In this document: in pieces, positions 50,180 through 61,529 of the stretch
Numbering within the stretch: the stretch's first letter is position 1
How the letters are laid out: every line of letters starts with the position of its first letter
DNA from: JAHBWV01 sp964588385
GTDB taxonomy: Bacteria > Planctomycetota > Phycisphaerae > Phycisphaerales > UBA1924
Direction: 5' to 3'
Length of the DNA: 64,000 nucleotides
Assembly (NCBI GenBank): GCA_964588385.1
Contig: CAZPPG010000017.1
Coordinates: forward strand, 1 to 64,000
Notes under the pieces: generated by a model
Database searches by the model: none
What the model was told of the DNA's origin: nothing
The model's input: only the letters and a program-made list of their open reading frames with translations
Position numbers and translations under genes: made by a program

Positions 50180-51601
50180 TCAGCGCGGACACCTTTCATG
50201 CGGCGTCCTCCCGCGCGTGGCATCGTCGCCGAACAGCTTGTTGCTCTCCTTGATCGCCCGCGCGCCGCTGCACATCGCATCGACGTGGTAGATCCGTGAG
50301 TTCTTCGACGCCACAATCGACGTGTTCACGGGCCTGGGCCCCGGTCCGCCCCCTCCGTCATCATCCGTCACAGTCGGATCCATCCACACGGGCGAAGTCC
50401 ACACGCTGTCGCCCCGCGCATCCTCACCCTCATCATCGCCAACGCGCTGGTAAATGCGGAAGAAGACATACTGATTCGGCCCCGTGGCCGCGATTCCTTC
50501 CACCCTGTGCGTACCGTTGCCCGTTCCGAGGTTCGCAAACTCGATCGACGCGGCCAGCTCGCCGCCCGGCCCATGATCGCTGAAGACCTCGACGTCGTAC
50601 GCGGCATCCGGCTCATCATCATCTGCGATCTCGATCGTGATCGCCAGCTCGCTCCCGCTCTGGGGAACGGGGATCGCATCGCCGCATAACTTCCCGTTCA
50701 CCCTCGCGATGATGCGCAGGTTCTCATCCGTTGTCGCGTACACGTGCCGCGCCCGCAGCGCGCCCAGGAGCGACTCACGCGTCAGCTCCAGCGCGATGAC
50801 GCCCGTCCGCGCGCTGGTCATGTCGCCCCAGTTGTAATAGTGGTTGTCCTGGTTCGCCGTTGGCGCGACGCGGAAGCCCATGTTGAGATAGTGCACATAG
50901 TCATACTCGCGATCGCGCGCCATCGCGACGCCCACACCCTCAGAGAGCCCCGGCCCGCTGATGATCTCGATCAGTGCGGCGTGCCTGCCCATCTCGCGCA
51001 GCCAGGCCTCATCACTCCCGAAGTCGTCGCGCCCGTACTCGTTCGTCCGCCGGAACTCCGCGCTCGGGTGGTTGAACTGGATGATCGCGGGGAGTCCCTG
51101 CGAATCCGGGTTCGCGCCGAGCCATCCGACCAACTGGTCGTACCTGCCGTTGCCGCTCGGAATGACGCTGCCGATCTCAAAGACGTTCGCGTGATTGCCG
51201 GTGGAGATCGTGCTGAACTCCTGCCCATAGAGGGCGACGAACTCGCCCGGCACGCTCGCCGTCATCGCGGCATCCACCAGCGACACACGGCTCCCCGGCG
51301 GATCGCCCGCGTACAGGGCCGGCGTCGTGGCGATGAGCAGCCCGTCGCGCCGGTTTCCCGCGCCCGACTCCGCCGCGCTGTGGTTGTGCTCCGTCACGGC
51401 CATGAAGTCCAGCCCGCGCAGGCGCGCGTGGTCGAACGCAATCGCCGGCGTTCCCGAGCCGTCGCTGTAACTGGTGTGCGCGTGCAGGTTGCCGAACCAG
51501 ACCTTGAGGTCCTGCGCGGATGCGTGGCGGCCAGATGCCGCCGCGAGCATCGCCAACCCGAACGCCACCGTCCGTGCGCGAACCATCCGACCTGTGTTCA
51601 T
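50180..51601 (-). CDS. Secreted PHP-family metallohydrolase (CehA/McbA-like)
   Basis: 473 residues, ATG behind GGGGAGG. Signal peptide to about ASAQ. The PHP domain starts with VWFGNLHAHTSYSDGSG (metal ligands HxH and D), followed by GLDFMAVTEHNHSA. FNHPSAEF and the later NQDNHYYNW supply further ligands. A beta-rich domain follows, and the last about 40 residues (ASKNSRIYHVDAMCSGARAI ... ERCPR) resemble the small Cys/His module found at the end of Ada-like and planctomycete exported proteins. Substrate unknown; relatives include phosphoesterases and carbaryl hydrolase. Confidence 0.82.
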   Translation of the reverse strand: MNTGRMVRARTVAFGLAMLAAASGRHASAQDLKVWFGNLHAHTSYSDGSGTPAIAFDHARLRGLDFMAVTEHNHSAAESGAGNRRDGLLIATTPALYAGDPPGSRVSLVDAAMTASVPGEFVALYGQEFSTISTGNHANVFEIGSVIPSGNGRYDQLVGWLGANPDSQGLPAIIQFNHPSAEFRRTNEYGRDDFGSDEAWLREMGRHAALIEIISGPGLSEGVGVAMARDREYDYVHYLNMGFRVAPTANQDNHYYNWGDMTSARTGVIALELTRESLLGALRARHVYATTDENLRIIARVNGKLCGDAIPVPQSGSELAITIEIADDDEPDAAYDVEVFSDHGPGGELAASIEFANLGTGNGTHRVEGIAATGPNQYVFFRIYQRVGDDEGEDARGDSVWTSPVWMDPTVTDDDGGGGPGPRPVNTSIVASKNSRIYHVDAMCSGARAIKESNKLFGDDATRGRTPHERCPR

Positions 51602-51726
51602 GGAGCACCTCCCCGCGCACCGAGCAAGACCAATGCACGTCGTTCCGGCGCGCATTGTCGCACGATTCCGCTGTGAACCGCAACTGCGGCGAAGCTCGCG
51701 ATCGGACGATGTGCTTGGACGATGCC

Positions 51727-51791
51727 CGCTGCCTGTTGCCTGTTGCCTGTTGCCTGTTGCCTGTTGCCTGTCGCCTGTTGCCTGTTGCCTT
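51727..51791. repeat. Solo array of 7-mers TGCCTGT
   Basis: About nine head-to-tail copies of TGCCTGT, one with TCGCC. It is the same unit as the arms around the four-helix gene at 56217-56588, about 4.5 kb away. It lies between the SecA-like stop and the PHP start, with no second arm and no enclosed gene. Confidence 0.92.
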
Positions 51792-51803
51792 CGTGCCTCG
51801 CCT

Positions 51804-53944
<2,141 letters not shown>

Positions 53945-53949
53945 GCGGC

Positions 53950-56136
53950 TCACACGTCCACCCGTCCCTGCACCAGCTTGTGCAGACGATCGACCCACTG
54001 GGCCATCAGCGGCCGCCACGGCAGATGAAAACGCAGCGCAACCCGCTCACCAGGAGCCCCAAGAGTCGACTGGCCCGGCGCCGACGCCCCGTCGCCGCGC
54101 ACCATCGGCTCCACGTATACGACGAACTGCGGGGTCTTCGCCATGCGTCCCTGTTGGTCGCTCTGCTCGGTCTCGATGGTGCCGCCCCCGGCGAAACCAA
54201 GGGCCGCGTGGGGCAGGCGCACCTGCCCCGCATCGATCACGCGCACGTTTCCGCCCTTGATCTCTTCATCCGGGCGCGAGAACGACCGCATCACCACGTC
54301 GTACCGCTCCACACCCAGCTCAAAGTGCCACGCCGCTTCCTTCTGAGGGAGCAGGGCGGCAACGCGCACCCGCCCCTCATCCACGATCTCACAGATCCCG
54401 TCGCCCTCGCGCGCGAACGCGCCGACGATCTGGGCGGGATCGCTGCCGACCACAGTCCCGTCGTGCGGCGCCCTCACGACCAGGCGCGCCAGACGCTCCT
54501 CGATGAAGGCCACCTGGGCCTCGATCGCCGCGACTCGCTCTCGAGCGACCATCGCCAGGGCCGGATCCTCCACCGTCGCCTCGCGCTCCTGGCTGCGAGC
54601 CCCGGCGAGCATCGCGAGCGAAGACTCCAGCGCGCTCGCCAGCTCCGGGCTTTCGCACGTCACGATCGGATCGCCCGCTCGAACGCGATCACCCGCACGC
54701 ACGTGGGCGACCCGCACAAATCCGTTCGCGCCCATGAACACGCCCGTTCGGTCCGCACTCTCCACCACGCCCACGGCTCGCCGATGGTCCGGTGCAGGAA
54801 TCACGCCGATCGCCAGCAGGCCCAGCAGAAACAGCCCGAGCGTCGTCGCCACCGCGCGGAACCGATGCTCCGCGAGGGGCGGGTGCGTTGCCAGCCAGTG
54901 CGACAGCTTCCCCAGCGGCATGACAAACCACATCACGCCCGTCCAGATCGCCAGAACCAGCCCGATGGCGAAGAACTTCCCCATCACGTACAGCGTGATC
55001 GACACAAACAGGAAGATACGGTACGCCAACGCCAGCACACCGTACACCAGCAGGATCCGACGCTCGCCGGGCAGTGTTGACGGCGGGATCGCGTCCTTAA
55101 GCCGGAAGATGTGTTTCTGGCACAGATGCGTGAGCATCGAGGTCGAGCGCTGCATGAGGTTCGGCACCTCGAGCAGATCGCTCAGGATGTAGTACCCGTC
55201 GAAGCGCATCAGCGGGTTGGCGTTGAACAACACCGTCGAGACGCCCGCGGTCAGCATCGCGTTGTACGCGATCTGGTGCAGCAGCTCGCCCTGGGGCGTC
55301 GCGAGCCACACATGGGCCGCGATGGCCGCCACGAACAACTCGAAGATCATGCCCCCCGCGCCCACGGCCATCCTCTTCCACTTGCTCGGGAAGGCCCAGC
55401 ACGCCGACGCATCGACATAGGGCGCGGGCACGAGCACCAGCAGCATGGCGCCGAACTCCGGCACCTGGCCGCCGAAGCGCTTACAGATGACGCCGTGCCC
55501 GGTCTCGTGGATCGCCTTGGTCACGATGAAGACCAGCGCCATCCACCCCCAGTTCGACGGCGCGATGGCGTTCTCCACGCCGCTGCTGAGCTGGTCCCAC
55601 TCCGGGAACAGGCGCACGGCGGCGAACACAACGAACGCGATCCACGCGATGAAGCCCCACCTGTTCAGCAGCGGCCGCAGCACCGGCTCGATCTTCGTCA
55701 GGATCGGATCCGGATTGAAGAGCCGCATCTTGAAGTACATCAGGCCGATCGCCTGCGACATCGCCTTCTTCTTGAACCGATCCTTGCCACGCCGCAGAAG
55801 CTGCTCCGTCTCCGGGGTCGTCTCCACGGCCAGAAGATTCGCGTTGTAGAGCTGTGAGATGAGCGAGATGATCTCGTTCTGTGTCGGCGCGGCGTCCCCG
55901 TGCTCGCCGAGCGAGAGCTTCCACGCCTCCTCGACCGTCCGCCCGCCGTCCAGCAGCGACACGAACTGGTACGCGATCGGGTTGAGCCGGTAGTACTGGT
56001 TGGTGGCCGGGTCCTGCACCACGTGCCAGCGCCTGCCGCGATAGTGCTGGCGCGTCACCTGTGTGTGCGGGCGCAGGCGCGGCTTCATCGCACGGACGCG
56101 GTGCCAGAAGGGAGAAAAGGTCGGCCGTTCATTCAT
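53950..56136 (-). CDS. PqqD-like / M50 protease / HlyD fusion membrane protein
   Basis: 728 residues. About 35-110 is PqqD-like (YYRLNPIAYQFVSLLDGGRTVEEAW). A multi-helix M50 site-2-protease domain follows, with H210-E-T-G-H214 and NANPLMRFDGYYILSDLLEVP. The C-terminal about 250 residues form a HlyD/biotinyl-lipoyl adaptor (GVFMGANGFVRVAHVRAGDRVRAGDPIV, coiled coil, VRAPHDGTVVG). One protein thus combines a peptide-recognition fold, a membrane protease and a periplasmic adaptor, consistent with processing and export of a peptide or protein. Confidence 0.88.
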   Translation of the reverse strand: MNERPTFSPFWHRVRAMKPRLRPHTQVTRQHYRGRRWHVVQDPATNQYYRLNPIAYQFVSLLDGGRTVEEAWKLSLGEHGDAAPTQNEIISLISQLYNANLLAVETTPETEQLLRRGKDRFKKKAMSQAIGLMYFKMRLFNPDPILTKIEPVLRPLLNRWGFIAWIAFVVFAAVRLFPEWDQLSSGVENAIAPSNWGWMALVFIVTKAIHETGHGVICKRFGGQVPEFGAMLLVLVPAPYVDASACWAFPSKWKRMAVGAGGMIFELFVAAIAAHVWLATPQGELLHQIAYNAMLTAGVSTVLFNANPLMRFDGYYILSDLLEVPNLMQRSTSMLTHLCQKHIFRLKDAIPPSTLPGERRILLVYGVLALAYRIFLFVSITLYVMGKFFAIGLVLAIWTGVMWFVMPLGKLSHWLATHPPLAEHRFRAVATTLGLFLLGLLAIGVIPAPDHRRAVGVVESADRTGVFMGANGFVRVAHVRAGDRVRAGDPIVTCESPELASALESSLAMLAGARSQEREATVEDPALAMVARERVAAIEAQVAFIEERLARLVVRAPHDGTVVGSDPAQIVGAFAREGDGICEIVDEGRVRVAALLPQKEAAWHFELGVERYDVVMRSFSRPDEEIKGGNVRVIDAGQVRLPHAALGFAGGGTIETEQSDQQGRMAKTPQFVVYVEPMVRGDGASAPGQSTLGAPGERVALRFHLPWRPLMAQWVDRLHKLVQGRVDV

Positions 56137-56171
56137 GGTTTGTATTCGTTAGATAGATCGTTCGATCATCG

Positions 56172-56199
56172 AGGCACAAGGCAACAGGCAACAGGCACG
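56172..56199. repeat. Left arm: tandem 7-mers AGGCAAC
   Basis: Units AGGCACA, AGGCAAC, AGGCAAC, AGGCACG. The inverse (GCCTGTTGCCTGTTGCC, 17 nt) is found exactly in the long array on the other side of the enclosed gene. Confidence 0.9.
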
Positions 56200-56216
56200 A
56201 AGCCGGGAGAGGCAAG

Positions 56217-56588
56217 TCATTGCACACTTCGCTCGACGCCTCGAATCAAACCATGCAGCACACGAGTGGTCTCCTCCAGTAGACTCGAGAGCGGCGAGTT
56301 ATCGCGCATAATCCCAAGCGACAAGGCTATCTCAACTTGCGTCTTGAGTTCATACAGAGAGCCCCGAGCAACACACAAAAACCGGACATAATCCCGCGTG
56401 CCTTCTCTTCCATAGCCCTCTGCGATGTTCGATGGGATCGAGACTGCGCACGCCCGCATCTGCGCGGTAAGGCCGTACTTCTCGGCAGCGGGCATTGCCT
56501 CCGTCGCGCGATATACGGCAAGCACGAGCGACATTGCTCGCTGCCAGGCGATCAGATCTCGATATGAGTTGATCTCGCCGTCACCCAT
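56217..56588 (-). CDS. Second four-helix-bundle protein (23S rRNA intervening-sequence family)
   Basis: 123 residues. INSYRDLIAWQRAMSLVLAVY, LTAQMRACAVSIPSNIAEGYGR, RDYVRFLCVARGSLYELKTQVE and ETTRVLHGLIRGVERS match the four helices and the IPSNIAEGYGR signature shared with the copy between accB and accC. The two proteins are clearly homologous but far from identical, so they are not a recent duplication. It is enclosed by inverted 7-mer arrays. Confidence 0.93.
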   Translation of the reverse strand: MGDGEINSYRDLIAWQRAMSLVLAVYRATEAMPAAEKYGLTAQMRACAVSIPSNIAEGYGREGTRDYVRFLCVARGSLYELKTQVEIALSLGIMRDNSPLSSLLEETTRVLHGLIRGVERSVQ

Positions 56589-56594
56589 AACACT

Positions 56595-56738
56595 TGTGCC
56601 TGCCGCCTGTTGCCTACTGCCTATTGCCTATTGCCTGTTGCCTATTGCCTATTGCCTGTTGCCTATTGCCTGTTGCCTGTTGCCTGTTGCCCATTGCCTG
56701 TTGCCTGTTGCCCATTGCCTGTTGCCTGCTGCCTGCTT
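56595..56738. repeat. Right arm: about 20 tandem 7-mers (TTGCCTG/TTGCCTA)
   Basis: A 7-bp tandem array of TTGCCTG, TTGCCTA and a few TTGCCCA/CTGCCTG variants, about 145 bp long. It is much longer than the opposite arm and ends just before the stop codon of the GAF-HlyD gene. Confidence 0.95.
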
Positions 56739-56746
56739 CCTTCCCC

Positions 56747-58780
56747 TCACCACCACAGCCACAGCCGCAGCGTGTCCCGGATCCGCCTCGTCCCGATCCA
56801 CATGAGCGAATGCTCGCCCGCGTCGAACTTGGCGAACCCCTCCATCCCCGGCCTCATCCAACCCGCCGGGTCCGCCAGCTTCGCCCGCACCTCAAAGGCG
56901 TTCTTCCCTTCCTCCGCCTGCGACAGCGGCACGACGCGTTCCACGCTGAAGGCATGCCGCTGAGCCGGGTACGCCTTGGTCGCCACGCTCCCCGAGCCGC
57001 CCGCATCCACCAGCGAGATGTCGCGATCGCCCACCTTCGCAACCACAAGCATGTCATCGAGCGGCGCGATCTGGAAGAGCGCATCCCCCAGCTTCACCGA
57101 CGAACCCACGCGCTCGCGGAGGTCCCCCGCGATGATCGTCCCGGCGATCGGCGCCGTGAGTGCCGCCTGCGCGATCCGTGTGTTCAAAAGATCAAGCTCC
57201 GACTGCGCCTGCTGCGCCTTGGCCCTGGACTGCTGCGCCTCGGAAAGCTTGCCCGAAGCCAGCTCGCTGTCCGCCTGCTTCTGCGCCTGCAGCAGCTCGC
57301 CCTGCGCATTCAACGCCTGCAGCTTCAGCTCGCTCGTGTCCATCATCGCCAGCACCTGCCCGGGCTCGACGCGCGCCCCCGGCTCAATGCCCGGCGCCAG
57401 CGTCGCGATCAATCCGTCAAACGGCGCGCTCACAACCCGCTGCTCACGAGGACGCAGCTCCGCCGGCGCCTCCACCCTGTAAGGCACCTTCACCAGCGTG
57501 AGCACCAGCATCGCCGCGATCACCGCGATGCCGGCCAGCTTCCACACCGTGTGCATCGGCCCCACGACCCACGCGCCCGCCTTCAATGCATCGTCCCATG
57601 CCCGCAGCGGCAGGGCCCGATCGTCGCTCCGCCGGATCCGCAGCACGGGCGACACCAGGTCGAGGACGGCCTGCACCAGCTCGATCGTCTGCACATCGAT
57701 CGGCGCATCGGCGCTCGTGCCGGTTGCGCCCGCCGTCTCGATCGTGACCACGCCGATCAGCCGCTCTTCAACCCTCAGTGGCAGCGACACCACCCGCGCC
57801 GCGGCGTTCCCCGCCGCGAGCTCGCGGTGCGCGTGCGTGATCGCCGTCGCCAGCACCACGTCCGCCCCCGGCCCCTTCTCGGGGGCGGGCGGGAACATCA
57901 CCGGTTGCTCCTGGTCGAAGCACTCGTTCATCGCCCCTTCGAGCTTCTGCACCATCGCCATGCGCCGATCCAGATGCTCCGTGTCGCTGATGGCAACCGC
58001 GTGGATCGACTCTCCCTCACCCTTGCGTCCCGCGCCCTTGGCCCAGCCGATCGACACGCGCTCGGCGTGCAACTGCCTGACCAGATCGTTTGCAAGCTGC
58101 AGCACCGCGCCCTTGAAGCTGGGTGCCGCGTTCACCGCAGCAATCAGCCGCGCCGCAAGGTCAAGAGCAGCGCTCGACACGCGCAAACGCTTCAACTGCT
58201 GACCGGACCGATGTCCGTGCGCATACCCCGCGACCAGTTCCACGAGCGCGAGCGTCGTCTGCAGCGCGGGCCTCGATCGCCCCTCCACCAGCATCGCGAC
58301 CGCGTACGCCACCGGAGCGGGAGACTCGGGCGAACCCACCATCACGGGCACGGCGATCACGTGCCCGCCGGTCGCCCCGTCATAGAACATCTCGTCCTTC
58401 TCAAAGCCGAAGACCTGCGCCTGCCCGCCCTCGATCGCCCGCCGCGCTGCCGCCGCCATGTCGCCAGGGTTGGTCACCTGTGCCGACGGATCCTCCGGCA
58501 ACGCCTCCGGCCCCGTCGCCGCGCCCCCCGCGCTCGACTGAGGCGGCCAGACCAGCACCGCCCTCGCCGGTGCCCCTCCCGCACCGCCCGCATCCTCATT
58601 CTCTGACGTCCCCTCCGCGCCCCGTGGCATGGCATAGAGAACCGCCTGGCGCGCCCCCGCCACATGCCCGAGCACCCCGACCATGCGCATCAGGAAGGTC
58701 CGGTCGTCCGGCGCACCCGCCGTCAACTCCGCGACCACCCGCTGCCATGCCGGCGACTTCAAGTTCGAAAGGTCGATCAC
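56747..58780 (-). CDS. GAF-domain HlyD-type adaptor
   Basis: 677 residues. The N-terminal half is soluble and Ala-rich, with a GAF-like region (RLIAAVNAAPSFKGAVLQLANDLVRQLHAERV ... VVSLPLRVEERLIGVVTIETAG). A single membrane helix near 415-435 (LAGIAVIAAMLVLTLVKVP) precedes a HlyD adaptor (RVVSAPFDGLIATLAPGIEPGARVEPGQVLAMMD, Gln/Ala coiled coil, TAPIAGTIIAGDL). The GAF half may sense a cytoplasmic ligand. Its start overlaps the stop of the next HlyD gene as ATGA. Confidence 0.85.
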   Translation of the reverse strand: MIDLSNLKSPAWQRVVAELTAGAPDDRTFLMRMVGVLGHVAGARQAVLYAMPRGAEGTSENEDAGGAGGAPARAVLVWPPQSSAGGAATGPEALPEDPSAQVTNPGDMAAAARRAIEGGQAQVFGFEKDEMFYDGATGGHVIAVPVMVGSPESPAPVAYAVAMLVEGRSRPALQTTLALVELVAGYAHGHRSGQQLKRLRVSSAALDLAARLIAAVNAAPSFKGAVLQLANDLVRQLHAERVSIGWAKGAGRKGEGESIHAVAISDTEHLDRRMAMVQKLEGAMNECFDQEQPVMFPPAPEKGPGADVVLATAITHAHRELAAGNAAARVVSLPLRVEERLIGVVTIETAGATGTSADAPIDVQTIELVQAVLDLVSPVLRIRRSDDRALPLRAWDDALKAGAWVVGPMHTVWKLAGIAVIAAMLVLTLVKVPYRVEAPAELRPREQRVVSAPFDGLIATLAPGIEPGARVEPGQVLAMMDTSELKLQALNAQGELLQAQKQADSELASGKLSEAQQSRAKAQQAQSELDLLNTRIAQAALTAPIAGTIIAGDLRERVGSSVKLGDALFQIAPLDDMLVVAKVGDRDISLVDAGGSGSVATKAYPAQRHAFSVERVVPLSQAEEGKNAFEVRAKLADPAGWMRPGMEGFAKFDAGEHSLMWIGTRRIRDTLRLWLWW

Positions 58781-59784
58781 CGCTCATCCCCCTGCGCCGA
58801 AACCTGCTGGCCTTGCGACGTGGCGACTTCCTGACTTGACGACTTCGTGACTTCCTTCCCCACGATCCGCTCTTTCCATTCCCCCTCGGGCTCGGTGAAC
58901 CGGACCCACGCCGTCAGGCCCGCCACCAGACCCTCGGGGTTCGCCACCTCAACCCGCACACGCCTGGTGCCGCTCCGCGCATCGGCGACCGGGCTTACCT
59001 CCGTGACCGTGCCCACGTACACCCTCGCCGTGCCCGGCAGGTCCATCAGCACCCACGCCGGCTGACCCACCTTGACCGGCCCGCGCCCCGTCACCGGATC
59101 CGCCAGCGTCACCGCCGTGGGCGGCGCGACATCCAGCTCCAAGGGGTCAATCTCCACCACACGCAGCACCTTGTCGTTGTCCGTCACGCTCTGGCCGGGG
59201 TCCATGAAGACGGTGTCCACCTCGCCATCGAACGGCGCGATGATCCGGTACCGGTCCACCCGCGCTTCCACGCGAGCGATCTGCAGCGCTTCCTGCTCCT
59301 GGTTGAACTTCGCGGTCTCGTAGTCGATCTTCGCGGCCTCCAGCGACAGCCGCGCCCGCTCCAGCTCCTGTGCCGAACCGCCGCCCTCGCGCTGCAGGTT
59401 CAGCAACTGGTCATACTCAAACCGCTGCAGCTCCACGGCCTTCTCGGCCCTGTCCACGGGCAGCACCGACTCCGCACGCAACTTCTGCGCCTTGAGCAGC
59501 GCCAGCTCTTCCGCATCATCGCCGCGCACCAGGATCTGGCCCTTCTTCACGCGATCGCCGCCCTTGACCAGGATCTCCCTGATCGTCGTCGGCACGCTCA
59601 TGCCCATCACGGCATCCTGCTTCGGACGCGTGAACGCCTTCTCGCCCCCGAAGCTGGCGATGCTCGGTGTGCTGGTAGGCTGAACAGTTGTCGCTCTTTC
59701 CTCGGGCACGACCGCCGCACCCGCAACACCCATGAGTGCTGTCGCCAACGCCGCGCACGCAAAGCCAATCAGCACTTGCTTCAC
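58777..59784 (-). CDS. HlyD/RND-type periplasmic adaptor
   Basis: 335 residues from a GTG start behind AGGGGG, with a signal peptide (MKQVLIGFACAALATALMGV). Lipoyl half-motifs (VPTTIREILVKGGDRVKKGQILVRGDD and YRIIAPFDGEVDTVFMDPGQSV) flank a coiled-coil hairpin (ELERARLSLEAAKIDYETAKF), then a beta-barrel. The last about 25 residues are partly encoded by an 8-mer repeat array and are low in complexity. It is the first gene of the leftward transport operon and is diverged from the aminotransferase gene. Confidence 0.88.
   Translation of the reverse strand: MKQVLIGFACAALATALMGVAGAAVVPEERATTVQPTSTPSIASFGGEKAFTRPKQDAVMGMSVPTTIREILVKGGDRVKKGQILVRGDDAEELALLKAQKLRAESVLPVDRAEKAVELQRFEYDQLLNLQREGGGSAQELERARLSLEAAKIDYETAKFNQEQEALQIARVEARVDRYRIIAPFDGEVDTVFMDPGQSVTDNDKVLRVVEIDPLELDVAPPTAVTLADPVTGRGPVKVGQPAWVLMDLPGTARVYVGTVTEVSPVADARSGTRRVRVEVANPEGLVAGLTAWVRFTEPEGEWKERIVGKEVTKSSSQEVATSQGQQVSAQGDER
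58823..58854. repeat. 8-mer array (GCGACTTC, CTGACTTG, ACGACTTC, GTGACTTC)
   Basis: Four 8-mers of the same type as at 35595-35626. They fall inside the 3' end of the HlyD gene and encode its EVTKSSSQEVATS tail. Confidence 0.75.
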
Positions 59785-60093
59785 CAGGAACCCCCTGTCA
59801 ACTTGCCGCGGGCCACGCCCGAAGCGTCGATGCCACACCACTTCATGCGATCTATCCACCGAAAGCAGCCCGTGCCCAACGTCTGTTGGTTCATGCGCTC
59901 GGACACTCGCCCAAGCCGCCCGAGCCACGTCCTCGGGTCGTGGGGATGCGTCATTCGGCTCACGCGGCGTTCGTACGCCACGCATCCGAACACATCCCGA
60001 TCAGGCCTGCGGCCCGATCGCCGTCGCTGCCGTCCATCTGGGCTACGCAGTCCTATCGTACCGGTTCCGGCATGCCCCGGAAAGGAGTCCGAC
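59785..60093. other. Divergent promoter region
   Basis: About 310 bp between the leftward transport operon and the rightward aminotransferase gene. In-frame extensions of both genes run through it but look non-coding. No clear operator was identified. AAGGAG at 60082-60087 is the ribosome-binding site of the aminotransferase. Confidence 0.5.
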
Positions 60094-61296
60094 TTGAGCC
60101 CCACCACAGCGACCCCCCACGCCGCCGCCCCCTCCGCCGCCTGCTCCACCTCCGGACTCGCCGTCTCGGGCGGCACGCCCGTCTGCAAAACCCCGATCCC
60201 CTTCATGTCCACCGCCCTCACCCCCGCCGACATCGACGCCGCCACGGCCGTCTTGAAGTCCGGCATGCTCCGGGCCGCCAAGAAGTGCGAAGAACTCGAA
60301 ACCCGCTTCGCCGCCATCTCCGGCGCCAAGCACATGATGACTTGTGCCAACGGCACCTGCGCCCTCCAGCTCGCCTACGAGCCCCTCTTCCAGCCCGGTG
60401 ACGAAATCCTGGTCCCCGCGTGGTCCTACATCGCCACCGTCTCCATGGTTGTCGCCCGGGGATGCACCCCCGTCTTCGTCGATGCCATCCCCGAGACCTT
60501 CCAGATCGATATGAAGGATGCCGCGAAGAAGGTGACGTCCAAGACCCGCGGCATCGCGGCGACGCACCTCTACGGCTGCCCCGTCGACATCGACGCCGTG
60601 CAGGCTCTGGCCCAGAAGCACAACCTCAAAGTCGTCTACGACGCAGCGCAGTCCCATCTCGCCACCTACAAGGGCAAGGGGATCGGAGCGTTTGGCGACG
60701 CCGTCACCTACTCCTTCTACGCCACCAAGAACCTCGGCACCGGCGAGGGCGGCAGCATCTCCTGCAACGACGATGCGCTCGCCAAGAGCATCAAGCTCCT
60801 CCGCTCCCACGGCGAGACCGACAAGTACCTTCATGAGCACATCGGCTTCAACTACCGCATGAACGACATCACCGGCGCGATCGGCTGCTCACGCCTCGAT
60901 CGCCTGCCCGATCAGACCAAGACCCGCCAGAAGAACGCCGCGAAGTACGACGCGATCCTGAACAAGATCGACGGGCTCACGCCCCCGACGACGACGCCCG
61001 GCGCTGAGGCCGTCTACCACCTCTACGTCGTGAAGATGGACCTCTCGAAGTTCACCTGCACGCGCGACGAGTTCTGCAAGGCCCTTATGGCCGAAGGCGT
61101 CCCGACCGCGGTCCACTACCCGCGCTCGCTCCCCAAGCAGCCCGCGCTCGCCAAGTGGAACAAGAACGACTGCCCCGTCGCGGACAAGCTCTCGTCTCAG
61201 GTCTTCGCGCTCCCCATGCACCACGACCTCACCGATGAGCACTTCCGCATCCTCGGCGAGGCGTTGAACAAGGTCGCCTCGGCGTACCGGGCCTGA
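60094..61296 (+). CDS. DegT/DnrJ/EryC1/StrS-family aminotransferase
   Basis: PLP-dependent sugar aminotransferase family, 400 residues from a TTG start with AAGGAG 6 nt upstream. MMTCANGTCALQLAYEPL, GDEILVPAWSYIATVSMVV, THLYGCPVDIDAV, VVYDAAQSHLATY and SFYATKNLGTGEGG, where Lys212 binds PLP, define the family. GFNYRMNDITGAIGCSRLDRL and the C-terminal LPMHHDLTDEHF complete it. It probably transaminates a nucleotide-linked keto-sugar for a surface glycan, but no sugar genes lie beside it. ATG at 60207 is a less likely start. Confidence 0.9.
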   Translation: MSPTTATPHAAAPSAACSTSGLAVSGGTPVCKTPIPFMSTALTPADIDAATAVLKSGMLRAAKKCEELETRFAAISGAKHMMTCANGTCALQLAYEPLFQPGDEILVPAWSYIATVSMVVARGCTPVFVDAIPETFQIDMKDAAKKVTSKTRGIAATHLYGCPVDIDAVQALAQKHNLKVVYDAAQSHLATYKGKGIGAFGDAVTYSFYATKNLGTGEGGSISCNDDALAKSIKLLRSHGETDKYLHEHIGFNYRMNDITGAIGCSRLDRLPDQTKTRQKNAAKYDAILNKIDGLTPPTTTPGAEAVYHLYVVKMDLSKFTCTRDEFCKALMAEGVPTAVHYPRSLPKQPALAKWNKNDCPVADKLSSQVFALPMHHDLTDEHFRILGEALNKVASAYRA

Positions 61297-61320
61297 GCGT
61301 TCGAGTGTCTTGGGTAGGCC

Positions 61321-61409
61321 GGCTCTCGGAGCCGACTGTTCCGCGCCACTGGCTGCTTGTCAGCCAGTGCTCTTGCTTTGAATTCTTGGGATAGGCGGCA
61401 CTGCGTGCC
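61321..61409. repeat. Cluster of intergenic hairpins
   Basis: GGCTC-TCG-GAGCC (61321-61333), then CACTGGCTG-CTTGT-CAGCCAGTG (61347-61369, perfect 9-bp stem followed by CTCTTGCTTTG, terminator-like), then GGCGGCACTGCGTGCC (61394-61409), the exact reverse complement of 49320-49335. Confidence 0.8.
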
Positions 61410-61529
61410 AACGCCTCCCGTGCCATCGAAGTCACTGCCTCAGCGACAGCGATGCGCGGTGTGACAGACGTGAATGGAGACGCAGGACCCCCTCTTGCGC
61501 CTTGTGCCCTCCCCCTACCCTATCTCCCC

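Larger units (their letters stand above)
56172..56738 (-). mobile_element. Putative insertion unit inside the SecA/HlyD operon
   Basis: A unit of about 570 bp bounded by inverted 7-mer arrays, four units on one side and about 20 on the other, enclosing a four-helix-bundle gene in the direction of the operon. It separates the M50-HlyD gene from the GAF-HlyD gene. No transposase is present. Confidence 0.48.

Noticed and set aside
56595..56738. Long tandem array considered as a CRISPR
   Set aside because: The period is 7 bp with no spacers, and no cas genes are present; it is a microsatellite-like array forming one arm of an inverted pair.
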